Assembly (NCBI GenBank): GCA_023415825.1
Contig: JAEZJF010000022.1
Location: 558,001 to 622,000, forward strand
Origin: Bacillota bacterium
Lineage (GTDB): Bacteria; Bacillota; Clostridia; DSM-8532
Direction: 5' to 3'
DNA length: 64,000 bases
A program made the position numbers and the translations under genes. This document shows positions 1 to 6,595 of the stretch, piece after piece (position 1 is the stretch's first letter; each line of letters begins with the position of its first letter). The notes below the pieces were generated by a model. That model searched no databases, was not told where the DNA came from, and was given only the letters and a program-made list of their open reading frames with translations.

Positions 1-294
1 TTCCTTGTAGATTTCGTTGAATTCCGGAATATTACTTAAATCTGTTAGATAAATTGTTATTCTGACTGCATCCTCCATTTCCATGCCAGCCGCTCTAACA
101 ATTTCCCTCACATTATCCAAAGTAAGCCTTACCTGTTGTTCAAAGGTTCCTTGGATTGGTGTGTTGGTTTCCTTATCCAATGGACCCATTCCTGAAACAA
201 ACAGGAACGGACCCACCTTTAGGGCTTGAGGAAAGGGCCCCCGTCCTTTTGGAGCATTTTCGGTAAAAACGTACTCCCGGCTATAGTTTGTCAT
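1..294 (-). CDS. RidA/YjgF-family protein, 3' end outside window
   Basis: The 98 visible codons begin MTNYSREYVFTENAPKGRGP and include PFPQALKVGPFLFVSGMGPL, the usual opening of RidA (YjgF/YER057c/UK114) proteins. This family deaminates reactive enamine/imine intermediates, or has diverged into related hydrolases. The start at 294 is preceded by AAAGGA at about 9 nt. The reading frame runs off the left edge, so roughly the last quarter, including the conserved Arg/Glu region of the active site, cannot be checked. It lies 26 bp downstream of the amidohydrolase and probably shares the GntR-controlled transcript. The pairing with an amidohydrolase suggests breakdown of a nitrogen-containing or cyclic metabolite, but the substrate is unknown. 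Confidence 0.85.
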   Translation of the reverse strand, partial: MTNYSREYVFTENAPKGRGPFPQALKVGPFLFVSGMGPLDKETNTPIQGTFEQQVRLTLDNVREIVRAAGMEMEDAVRITIYLTDLSNIPEFNEIYKE

Positions 295-320
295 GCATGT
301 CCATCCTTTCTGTCTATTTG

Positions 321-1481
321 TTAAAGTTCACTTTGTTGATTCAGTTTGAAAACTCTTTTAACGTTTTCACCAAATATTAACTTTTTTTCTTCTGAGCTTA
401 ACAGAGGACAGTGACGATCAATATAATTTTTTGCCTGAGCGTATGTGCAGTTCCGTTCGGTATTGGGAAGATCTGTGCCCCAAATCAGCTTTTGGGCACC
501 AAGATGAGAGAGAAGATCGGCAATAAGGGGATGAGTTTCAGTATAAGGGTAATCCCAAATGCTGCCGCCAGGAACCGGATGGCTTACTTGCATGGGGAAC
601 AGCAATTCGAGATACATATTTTCTCTTTGCCATATCTGCCATAAATCCTGTGATATTGGAATAAAAGAATCCTTAACGCGAATATTCCGCAAGGGTACGC
701 CATGAACGAGTATGCAAGGAATTTCCGGGAAACGCTTGTGCCAGCTCTCGAGCCGGTACATCTGCTTCATAAAGCGTTCAAAGGCAGAAAGAGTGATATC
801 ATCGCCTTTTTCTGTAATTGCAGAGATATCCCAGAACACTGGAAGACTGAGTTCACGTACTGTTGACCAGAATGAATCAAAAATCTCATCATCAAACTGA
901 ATGGAGAATCCATTTTCAAAGAAACGTTCGTTTGCAAAGTATATGGCCTTTAGTCCGAATTCCAGTGCATACTTTTTTAGTTTGGAAATCTCTGCCTGTT
1001 GATAGGCGATGGATTCATTAACTTGTATTGTGCCAATGAATCTATCCGGATACTTCTTAACTGCTTCTGCGATATAATCATTAAGATCCCCGTATAAAAA
1101 GGCGTTTTGAAGAATCCCAACGTCTACTCCTGCGTAGTTCATTTGTGCTATTAAAAATTCAGGAGTAGATTCAAGTCTTTGCATATTAGGAGCATAGAGA
1201 GGTATGTAGTAAGTTTCTCCGCCCTTATGCCATTCCAGGCGTCCGAATTTTCCTGCGTGAAAATTGACGTCATATGCTCCTGTGGGCGTTTTATCATTGT
1301 CATCCCACAAAGAGTATAAAGATTTGTCTGTGACAATCTGGTTGTCTCTCAGCCTACGTACGGATGCGGCTGGAGAGGAAGCAACAAAACGCTGCAAATA
1401 CATGTTTTGGGTTTTAAGATCCCGATCCCCATATTGGTTCTCAAGACAGGGAAATGTGTGCATGTGCGCATCGATGACCAT
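321..1481 (-). CDS. Amidohydrolase-family (amidohydrolase_2) metal-dependent hydrolase
   Basis: 386-aa cytosolic protein. The N-terminus MVIDAHMHTFP holds the HxH metal motif of the TIM-barrel amidohydrolase superfamily. ILVHGVP in the middle and LIWGTDLPN near the end supply the later His and the Asp, and the tail IFGENVKRVFKL is typical of the amidohydrolase_2 (decarboxylase/lactone hydrolase) branch. An upstream TTG at 1499 is in frame, but the ATG at 1481 is preceded by GAGGTGAGG, so I chose 1481. It starts 11 bp after the GntR gene stops and is followed by a RidA gene, so the three form one operon. Substrate cannot be read from sequence; 2-pyrone or aromatic-acid type carbonyl compounds are typical of the family. 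Confidence 0.85.
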   Translation of the reverse strand: MVIDAHMHTFPCLENQYGDRDLKTQNMYLQRFVASSPAASVRRLRDNQIVTDKSLYSLWDDNDKTPTGAYDVNFHAGKFGRLEWHKGGETYYIPLYAPNMQRLESTPEFLIAQMNYAGVDVGILQNAFLYGDLNDYIAEAVKKYPDRFIGTIQVNESIAYQQAEISKLKKYALEFGLKAIYFANERFFENGFSIQFDDEIFDSFWSTVRELSLPVFWDISAITEKGDDITLSAFERFMKQMYRLESWHKRFPEIPCILVHGVPLRNIRVKDSFIPISQDLWQIWQRENMYLELLFPMQVSHPVPGGSIWDYPYTETHPLIADLLSHLGAQKLIWGTDLPNTERNCTYAQAKNYIDRHCPLLSSEEKKLIFGENVKRVFKLNQQSEL

Positions 1482-1491
1482 TGACCTCACC

Positions 1492-2292
1492 TCATTCAAT
1501 TTTTTTTACAATATAACCACCATTAATGATGTCAAGACCGGGTATGCCAGCCTGTGGTTTTGCATAGAGTACCAATTTATAATAATCACTGCGCAGATAG
1601 ACTCTTGTAAGCTGAAGCGGGGTTCTTTTGCTGTCATAAGAAATGGATTGGTGAAGTAATAAGGGGAAATTGATTGGAACATTTAAAAGCTTTGATTGTA
1701 ACGAATTTGCGCTAACCGCCTGGAGCTGTATTTCAACATTATCAACAACATATCCTAGTTCCTTCATTAAACTGAGTACGGACTTGTTTTCCAAACTCTC
1801 TTTATCAAGCTTTTCACCTAAATGCTTTGGAAAATAACGTGATTCAAACCATATGGGCTCATCATTTGCTTCACATAGACGTCTTATTCGGATAAGCTCT
1901 TCTTTTTCTGTAATATTAAAAATTTTCGCTATTATATCAGTTGGAACCAGAGAAATGTGCTCAACGACTGTTGCTTTGGGTTGAAGTCCACGATGAAGTA
2001 ATTCATCCTCTATTCTTCTAAAATCATCAAGAGAGGTTGCTTGTATGTCATTGGAAGGTATACTGCCTGATACAACGGTTTTTGAACCTCGCCTCTTAAT
2101 GATGAGGCCATCTTCTTCCAACCGCTCCAATGCTTTTCTGACAGTTATTCTACTGACGTTGAACATATTTATCAGTTCATTTTCGCCAGGAATAGCATCG
2201 CCTGCCTTATAATCCCCGGCTTCAATCATTCGGCGAATCTGCCGCTCAACTTGATAATAAAGGGTTACAGGACTTTTGCTATCTAATTGCAT
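1492..2292 (-). CDS. GntR-family (HutC/UTRA type) transcriptional regulator
   Basis: 266-aa regulator. Residues about 1-70 form the winged helix (PVTLYYQVERQIRRMIEAGD, then SRITVRKALERLEEDGLI), and about 90-265 match a UTRA ligand-binding domain of the HutC subgroup, which binds small metabolites. An ATG five codons upstream (2307) is possible, but the ATG at 2292 has GGGAG at 8 nt and gives the usual short N-terminus. It is first in the operon with the amidohydrolase and RidA. A perfect 11-bp inverted repeat covers the -10 region of its promoter (2319-2344), which points to autorepression. The effector is probably a substrate or product of the amidohydrolase. Confidence 0.9.
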   Translation of the reverse strand: MQLDSKSPVTLYYQVERQIRRMIEAGDYKAGDAIPGENELINMFNVSRITVRKALERLEEDGLIIKRRGSKTVVSGSIPSNDIQATSLDDFRRIEDELLHRGLQPKATVVEHISLVPTDIIAKIFNITEKEELIRIRRLCEANDEPIWFESRYFPKHLGEKLDKESLENKSVLSLMKELGYVVDNVEIQLQAVSANSLQSKLLNVPINFPLLLHQSISYDSKRTPLQLTRVYLRSDYYKLVLYAKPQAGIPGLDIINGGYIVKKIE

Positions 2293-2318
2293 ATACCGCT
2301 CTCCCATCCAATCATGTT

Positions 2319-2344
2319 ATCTTGTTATAATAGTATAACAAGAT
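2319..2344. promoter_or_regulatory. Perfect 11-bp inverted repeat, likely GntR operator
   Basis: Left arm ATCTTGTTATA (2319-2329), four-base spacer, right arm TATAACAAGAT (2334-2344). It covers the -10 box of the promoter reading toward the GntR gene, the position expected for an autorepressor site. Confidence 0.75.
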
Positions 2345-2358
2345 GAGAACTCTGTCAA
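2330..2358 (-). promoter_or_regulatory. Sigma-A promoter of the GntR-amidohydrolase-RidA operon
   Basis: On the minus strand TTGACA (2358-2353), 17-nt spacer, TACTAT (2335-2330). The -35 is perfect. The start of transcription would fall about 30 nt before the ATG at 2292. Confidence 0.75.
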
Positions 2359-2530
2359 TGTTAAATAATTGATTATTATGAGATTAATTTTGATATCCAA
2401 AAATTTCAAAACAATTATTTGCTTTTATTATGATTGGATAGGCAGATATTGATTTATTTGGTGTTTATAAAGTATTGAAAAACAAATAATAAGAGATGTA
2501 GTAACAAGTGAAAGGAGGAAGAAAAAAACC

Positions 2531-2995
2531 ATGAGTTTACTTGATAATATGTTGTTGAATAATAATGAAAAGAATCAAAAACAATCCAGTTATAAAAAGA
2601 CGACCAAAGTTGAACACAAGCATGGATCTGACAAAGAAAAGGAGACCTTCAATGAAGAATTTTCTGAGGGCCTTATGAATGATGTTTCTCGCTTTGGTAT
2701 CCAATCTTATTCCAAGGCTGGGGTAACTTTTGAAAAACTGTCAGAGACTCAGGCCAGAATCAACTATACGGGATTGCTTGCAAAAGGCGGAGCTCAGGAA
2801 ATTTCCGGCGTCTATGGTTTCGGAAGCAATCAAAAATGGGAGGATGTCTCCAATCTCACGTTAAATAGAGAGGGAGAAAGTTCTTTTTCCGGTGTTATTT
2901 CTGTTGAGCAAGGAAAAAATGTTAACCTGGCCTTTAGGGATGCAGGCGAAAACTGGGATAACAACTCTGGTATGAATTATACCTTCGTAAACTGA
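2531..2995 (+). CDS. Stand-alone CBM25 starch/glycogen-binding protein
   Basis: 154-aa protein. Residues about 61-153 look like a family 25 carbohydrate-binding module: INYTGLLAKGGAQEISGVYG, a Trp at 103, then FRDAGENWDNNSGMNY at 135-150, the usual end of this starch-binding fold. The first 55 residues are polar, Lys/Glu/Asn rich and probably disordered. There is no signal peptide, membrane segment, S-layer domain or catalytic domain, so it should stay in the cytosol. The ribosome site AAAGGAGG lies 12 nt before the ATG. It ends at a strong terminator, and glgA follows 365 bp later. A role at the glycogen granule is my inference; I know of CBM25 mainly as part of secreted amylases. Confidence 0.8.
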   Translation: MSLLDNMLLNNNEKNQKQSSYKKTTKVEHKHGSDKEKETFNEEFSEGLMNDVSRFGIQSYSKAGVTFEKLSETQARINYTGLLAKGGAQEISGVYGFGSNQKWEDVSNLTLNREGESSFSGVISVEQGKNVNLAFRDAGENWDNNSGMNYTFVN

Positions 2996-3003
2996 TATTA
3001 AAG

Positions 3004-3030
3004 GAGGGGGGATCAAAGACCCCCCTTTTT
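3004..3030 (+). terminator. Rho-independent terminator of the CBM25 gene
   Basis: Six G (3006-3011) pair with six C (3020-3025) around a short loop, followed by five T (3026-3030). The convergent small gene at 3036-3206 ends just beside it. Confidence 0.85.
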
Positions 3031-3035
3031 GCAGA

Positions 3036-3206
3036 TTATAATTTGCTTCCATCATTGCACCAATCGCGTGCTTCTTCAACACTTCTGTCGGAAGATATAG
3101 GTAACTGGGCATCAGATTCAGTTTTGATGATTTCTGTTACGGCATTGGTGGCAAACGCCTTAAGTTTATTGGGGTTAACCTTTGGCTTATTTTCGTCCAA
3201 AATCAT
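3036..3206 (-). CDS. Small protein of unknown function, 56 aa (possibly DUF3787-like)
   Basis: Short frame starting MILDENKPKVNPNKLKAFAT and ending EEARDWCNDGSKL. It has a very good ribosome site, GGGAGGTG, 4 to 5 nt before the ATG, and the stop is 6 bp from the CBM25 terminator. The layout Ala/Ala-Val near the middle, then LPISS, then an acidic ARDW segment resembles the small clostridial DUF3787 family, which has an AAWA block, a VPIPS block and an AKEW block. That resemblance is from memory and loose. Function unknown. Longer frames overlapping it on both strands lack ribosome sites. Confidence 0.65.
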   Translation of the reverse strand: MILDENKPKVNPNKLKAFATNAVTEIIKTESDAQLPISSDRSVEEARDWCNDGSKL

Positions 3207-3359
3207 GAGGCACCTCCCTGATAAGCTTTTGTTAATAGTTTATTCAAGAAAGGTTTTTGTATTTACTAAAGACTGTGTTTTTCGTATTGAAAAAAGTGGG
3301 AGAATATGATTGAATGAACATGCGAAAGCATTAATCTCCAAAAGAAAGGATATTTTTCC

Positions 3360-4811
3360 ATGCTTAAAGTATGGTTTGCTGCGTCTGAAGCGGCACCTTT
3401 TACAAAAACAGGCGGCCTTGCCGATGTGGCTGGTTCCCTTCCCAAGGCTTTAAAGAATTTGGATGTGGATATTCGTGTTGTCATGCCCAAGTATAACCAG
3501 ATAAGCCCCAAATACGTCTCCCAGATGCAGTTTGTTGGAGGCTGCCAGGTGGAGCTTTCCTGGCGAAAGCAATATTGTGGTGTATTTAAGCTTGATTATG
3601 AAGGTGTTACCTATTATTTTATTGATAATGAGTATTACTTTTTCAGAGAAGGCTGTTATGGCCTTTATGATGACGGTGAGCGCTTTAGCTTTTTTTGCAA
3701 AGCCATCTTGGATATATTGCCACTCATAGACTTCCAACCGGATATTCTTCATCTCAATGACTGGCAGACAGGAATGGTGAGCTTACTTCTGGATGCCCAT
3801 TACAGGCATAAAGAAGGTGGCTTCTATAAGAAGATGCATACCCTTTTTACAATACATAATTTAAAGTATCAGGGTGTATTTCCAAAATCCATTATGAGCG
3901 ATCTTCTCGGACTGGATTGGGAATATTTTCATATCAACGGGGTGGAATATTATGATCAGGTAAACTTCCTGAAGGCAGGGCTTTCCTATTCATCAACTTT
4001 AAGTACAGTGAGCCGTACCTATGCCGATGAGATCAAGTGCGACTTTTATGGAGAAAACCTACAGGATATTATTCGACGCCGCTCCGACGATATGTATGGG
4101 ATTGTGAACGGCATTGATTATGAAAATAATGATCCTCAGAGTGATCCAAGGATTTATGCACATTTCAGTAATGCGGATCTCTCAGGGAAGTATGAAAATA
4201 AAAAACGGCTGCAAGAGGAACTGGGACTTGAGGTGAGAGATGATATTCCATTGGTTTCTTTTATTTCCAGGCTTGTGGATCAGAAAGGTCTTGATCTGGT
4301 TGAACTCATGTTGTCCGAGCTTGTGGATATGGGACTCCAATTTGTTGTACTTGGAAGCGGTGACAGGCATTATGAGGATATGCTGCGAAATGCCCAGGCT
4401 CGGTATCCAGGCAAGGTTTCTGCCAACATCAAATATGACGGGATACTGGCTCAGAGAATGTATGCTGCCAGTGATATGTTTTTGATGCCCTCTCTATATG
4501 AACCCTGCGGGCTCTCCCAGATTTTTTCCATGCGTTATGGGACAGTGCCCATAGTGAGAGAAACCGGCGGACTAAAAGATACGGTGCTTCCGTATAATGT
4601 CTTTACAAAAGAGGGGACAGGATTTTCCTTTGCTAATTACAATGCTCACGAAATGAAGGACGCCGTAGCACGTGCACTTGAAATTTACCAGAATAAAGAG
4701 GAATGGGAAAACATTATCCGGAGCTGTATGAGCCAGGATTTCTCCTGGGATAATTCTGCCCGGGAGTATAAGAATCTTTACCAATCCATTTTAAGTAGAT
4801 ATAACCCCTGA
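3360..4811 (+). CDS. glgA: Glycogen synthase, ADP-glucose dependent (GT5)
   Basis: 483 aa, full length for bacterial GlgA. It transfers glucose from ADP-glucose to the growing alpha-1,4-glucan. The N-terminal ADP-glucose loop is present (AAPFTKTGGLADVAGSLPKA, Lys16 in KTGGL), and the C-terminal donor domain has PSLYEPCGLSQ with the ExxxxxxxE-type region. Ribosome site AAAGGA lies 9 nt before the ATG. It stands alone here: no glgC, glgD or glgB is in the window, while the phosphorylase that degrades the polymer is at 25997-28561. The neighbouring CBM25 protein fits a glycogen context. Confidence 0.97.
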   Translation: MLKVWFAASEAAPFTKTGGLADVAGSLPKALKNLDVDIRVVMPKYNQISPKYVSQMQFVGGCQVELSWRKQYCGVFKLDYEGVTYYFIDNEYYFFREGCYGLYDDGERFSFFCKAILDILPLIDFQPDILHLNDWQTGMVSLLLDAHYRHKEGGFYKKMHTLFTIHNLKYQGVFPKSIMSDLLGLDWEYFHINGVEYYDQVNFLKAGLSYSSTLSTVSRTYADEIKCDFYGENLQDIIRRRSDDMYGIVNGIDYENNDPQSDPRIYAHFSNADLSGKYENKKRLQEELGLEVRDDIPLVSFISRLVDQKGLDLVELMLSELVDMGLQFVVLGSGDRHYEDMLRNAQARYPGKVSANIKYDGILAQRMYAASDMFLMPSLYEPCGLSQIFSMRYGTVPIVRETGGLKDTVLPYNVFTKEGTGFSFANYNAHEMKDAVARALEIYQNKEEWENIIRSCMSQDFSWDNSAREYKNLYQSILSRYNP

Positions 4812-4815
4812 TTAG

Positions 4816-4870
4816 GAACAGCTAAATAACAAAGCCCCATGAAAATGGGGAAGCTATTATTTAGCTGTTC
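4816..4870 (+). terminator. Nested long hairpin after glgA
   Basis: Outer 14-bp perfect arms GAACAGCTAAATAA (4816-4829) and its complement (4857-4870). Inside is a second stem CCCCAT/ATGGGG with a GAAA loop. There is no T-run after it, so it may end transcription weakly or protect the 3' end of glgA mRNA. Confidence 0.6.
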
Positions 4871-4936
4871 ATTTAGTGTCACCTCGAAGGCCATCTGCAT
4901 AAGATGAAGAAGGCTGAATCGAGATGGGGTGTTATT

Positions 4937-5101
4937 ATGGGTGAGTGCTGTAGCAGAGATTGTGACTGCCGCAGAGATGGTATTTTTGGTGGTGGTGACA
5001 ATTTCATATGGATTATCATTATAATTATTGTGGTTATCTGTTTCGTCCCGGGTATTTTTGGCGGTAACAGGTGCTGCGACCGTGATCGTGATTGTTGCTA
5101 A
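4937..5101 (+). CDS. Cys-rich single-pass small membrane protein, 54 aa
   Basis: Begins MGECCSRDCDCRRDGIFGGG, then one very hydrophobic segment (FIWIIIIIIVVICFVPGIF, about residues 24-42), and ends NRCCDRDRDCC. The Cys/Asp/Arg clusters at both ends mirror each other around the membrane helix. An ATG at 4904 in the same frame has no ribosome site; the ATG at 4937 follows GATGGGG, which is weak but better. Its general plan resembles the tiny YjcZ-type proteins found in spore-formers, but the Cys clusters are different. I do not recognise the family. The clusters could bind metal or form disulfides. Confidence 0.6.
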   Translation: MGECCSRDCDCRRDGIFGGGDNFIWIIIIIIVVICFVPGIFGGNRCCDRDRDCC

Positions 5102-5129
5102 CAAAACTGAATCATGTGTTCTAAGGGAA

Positions 5130-5190
5130 GGCGGACAGCAGACTTTGCTGTCTGCCTTTGCTGTCTGCCTTTGCTGTCTGCCTTTGCTGT
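5130..5190 (+). repeat. 13-bp tandem repeat growing out of a terminator arm
   Basis: TTTGCTGTCTGCC is repeated at 5144-5156, 5157-5169 and 5170-5182, with a partial fourth copy TTTGCTGT at 5183-5190. The segment GGCGGACAGCA just before it (5130-5140) can pair with each copy, so the first copy makes a terminator-like hairpin with a TTT tail after the 54-aa gene. Confidence 0.8.
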
Positions 5191-5285
5191 TGTAGATGGC
5201 TTACCTTTCTTTCAATGGAAACGGGCTGTGCGGTACTACCTTTCACTAAAATAGTGCCGTTCGGCACATACCGGAATAAAAAATA

Positions 5286-5316
5286 CCCTCTATACTGATT
5301 GTGTAGGGGATTTTTT
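5286..5316 (+). terminator. Weak terminator-like hairpin
   Basis: CCCT...ATAC pairs imperfectly with GTGTAGGG and is followed by GGATTTTTT ending at 5316. It lies in the 310-bp gap 5102-5411. A perfect short hairpin GTGCCG/CGGCAC is also present near 5255-5268. Nothing else is recognised in the gap. Confidence 0.4.
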
Positions 5317-5411
5317 ATGCCCGGAACACTTATGCTGTTTACCATACGAGGATAGAAGAAGTGGAAAGTACTGACTTTCAAAATTAAGAATGATTGAGAG
5401 GAGTAAGTAAA

Positions 5412-6503
5412 ATGAAGAAAATTTTAGTCTGCTTGCTGGCATTTGTGCTAATTCTATCGTTTGCTGGGTGCAGTCGGGAAAAGATGGCTGATGGCCCGTC
5501 CGTTAAGCCGTTAGAAAGTCCGTCAGTAACCCCGGATTCCGCAGATTCTAAACTCATCGAAAGTCCATCGGCAGCCCCAGATGCCAATACCTCCAAACCA
5601 GATGAAAGCAAGCAGGAACCCGTGTCGGAACGTCTCGCTGATGCGTTTATCAACTCGATTAAAGGCGAAAAATACTACATGAGCTATACCGTCAACTTAA
5701 AGGGCAATGGACAAGAGGTGAAAATGGAAGTTGTCCTGGCTGTGGACGGAAAGAACTCGGACACGCTGGTGGATATGGGCGGTTTTATGATGCACTCGCT
5801 GTTGAAAGACGGTACATATTATATGATCAATGATAGCGAAAAGACATATCATATTCTTGATGTTCCGATGGATACCAATGGCGTACAGATGCCGAGCCTG
5901 GATAACGATGTTGTCTATACAGGCAGCGGCACTGATACTGTGAACGGCAAGACTCTTCCCTATGAAGAGTACAAGGCCGAGGAAGGGACAGCCCGGTATT
6001 TCATGGACGGAAAGAAGCTCTATGCCATGGTTTTCAAATCGGATACCGTTGAAATGGTTATGATTATGAAGGAGTTTTCCACAACCATCCCGGCAGGGAT
6101 GCTGGAATTGCCCCCAGATTATAAAGCAGGCGAAGGCACATCATTCAATTTTTCCGGTGAAGCGCAGGGTACATATGATTTAGGGAAAGATGAAAATACT
6201 GTAGGTGAAGGTAGCAGTAACTGGCCTGCATCGGGGCTGGGATTCCATCTTCCTACGTATTTTGGCAGTGGAAAAAGTAAAGTATTGGAAAACAGCGAAG
6301 ATAAGGTCGTGATTCAAATGGAGTCTGTGCCACAGGACGATGCTGACGACTATTTTGAATTTGTCAAATTGTGCTTTGATAAGGAACAGAAGGAAACGAA
6401 TGATAACGGTATGCGTACTTATACAGCAAAAAACAATGAGGGTGAAAGATTTGAACTTACTTATAAAGACGGCACTATGATGATTATTATAAACAAAGAT
6501 TAG
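5412..6503 (+). CDS. Lipoprotein with LolA-like/DUF4412-type domain
   Basis: 363 aa. N-terminus MKKILVCLLAFVLILSFAGC is a lipoprotein signal with Cys20 as the lipid site. A Ser/Pro-rich linker (to about residue 70) leads to a domain of repeated beta strands (YYMSYTVNLKGNGQEVKMEV, then DGTYYMINDSEKTYHILD). This pattern is seen in LolA-like outer-surface lipoproteins and DUF4412 proteins, which often bind hydrophobic ligands. The C-terminal third is a separate alpha/beta domain. The start follows GAGAGGAG; an in-frame upstream start at 5394 has none. The SLH protein 92 bp downstream could be on the same transcript. Exact function unknown. Confidence 0.8.
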   Translation: MKKILVCLLAFVLILSFAGCSREKMADGPSVKPLESPSVTPDSADSKLIESPSAAPDANTSKPDESKQEPVSERLADAFINSIKGEKYYMSYTVNLKGNGQEVKMEVVLAVDGKNSDTLVDMGGFMMHSLLKDGTYYMINDSEKTYHILDVPMDTNGVQMPSLDNDVVYTGSGTDTVNGKTLPYEEYKAEEGTARYFMDGKKLYAMVFKSDTVEMVMIMKEFSTTIPAGMLELPPDYKAGEGTSFNFSGEAQGTYDLGKDENTVGEGSSNWPASGLGFHLPTYFGSGKSKVLENSEDKVVIQMESVPQDDADDYFEFVKLCFDKEQKETNDNGMRTYTAKNNEGERFELTYKDGTMMIIINKD

Positions 6504-6595
6504 TTCATCAGGAGAAAATTCACGAGGTTTTCAAATTGCCCGAAGAATAACTGTGCTCGAAATGACTGAGAAAAAAAAGAACGGAGGTAATCACA

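Noticed and set aside
2861..3112. 83-codon minus-strand frame across the CBM25 terminator
   Set aside because: It runs through a strong terminator and into the CBM25 gene; the 56-codon frame has the ribosome site.
4904..4936. Longer N-terminus for the 54-aa Cys-rich protein
   Set aside because: The upstream ATG has no ribosome site, and the added residues break the mirrored Cys layout.
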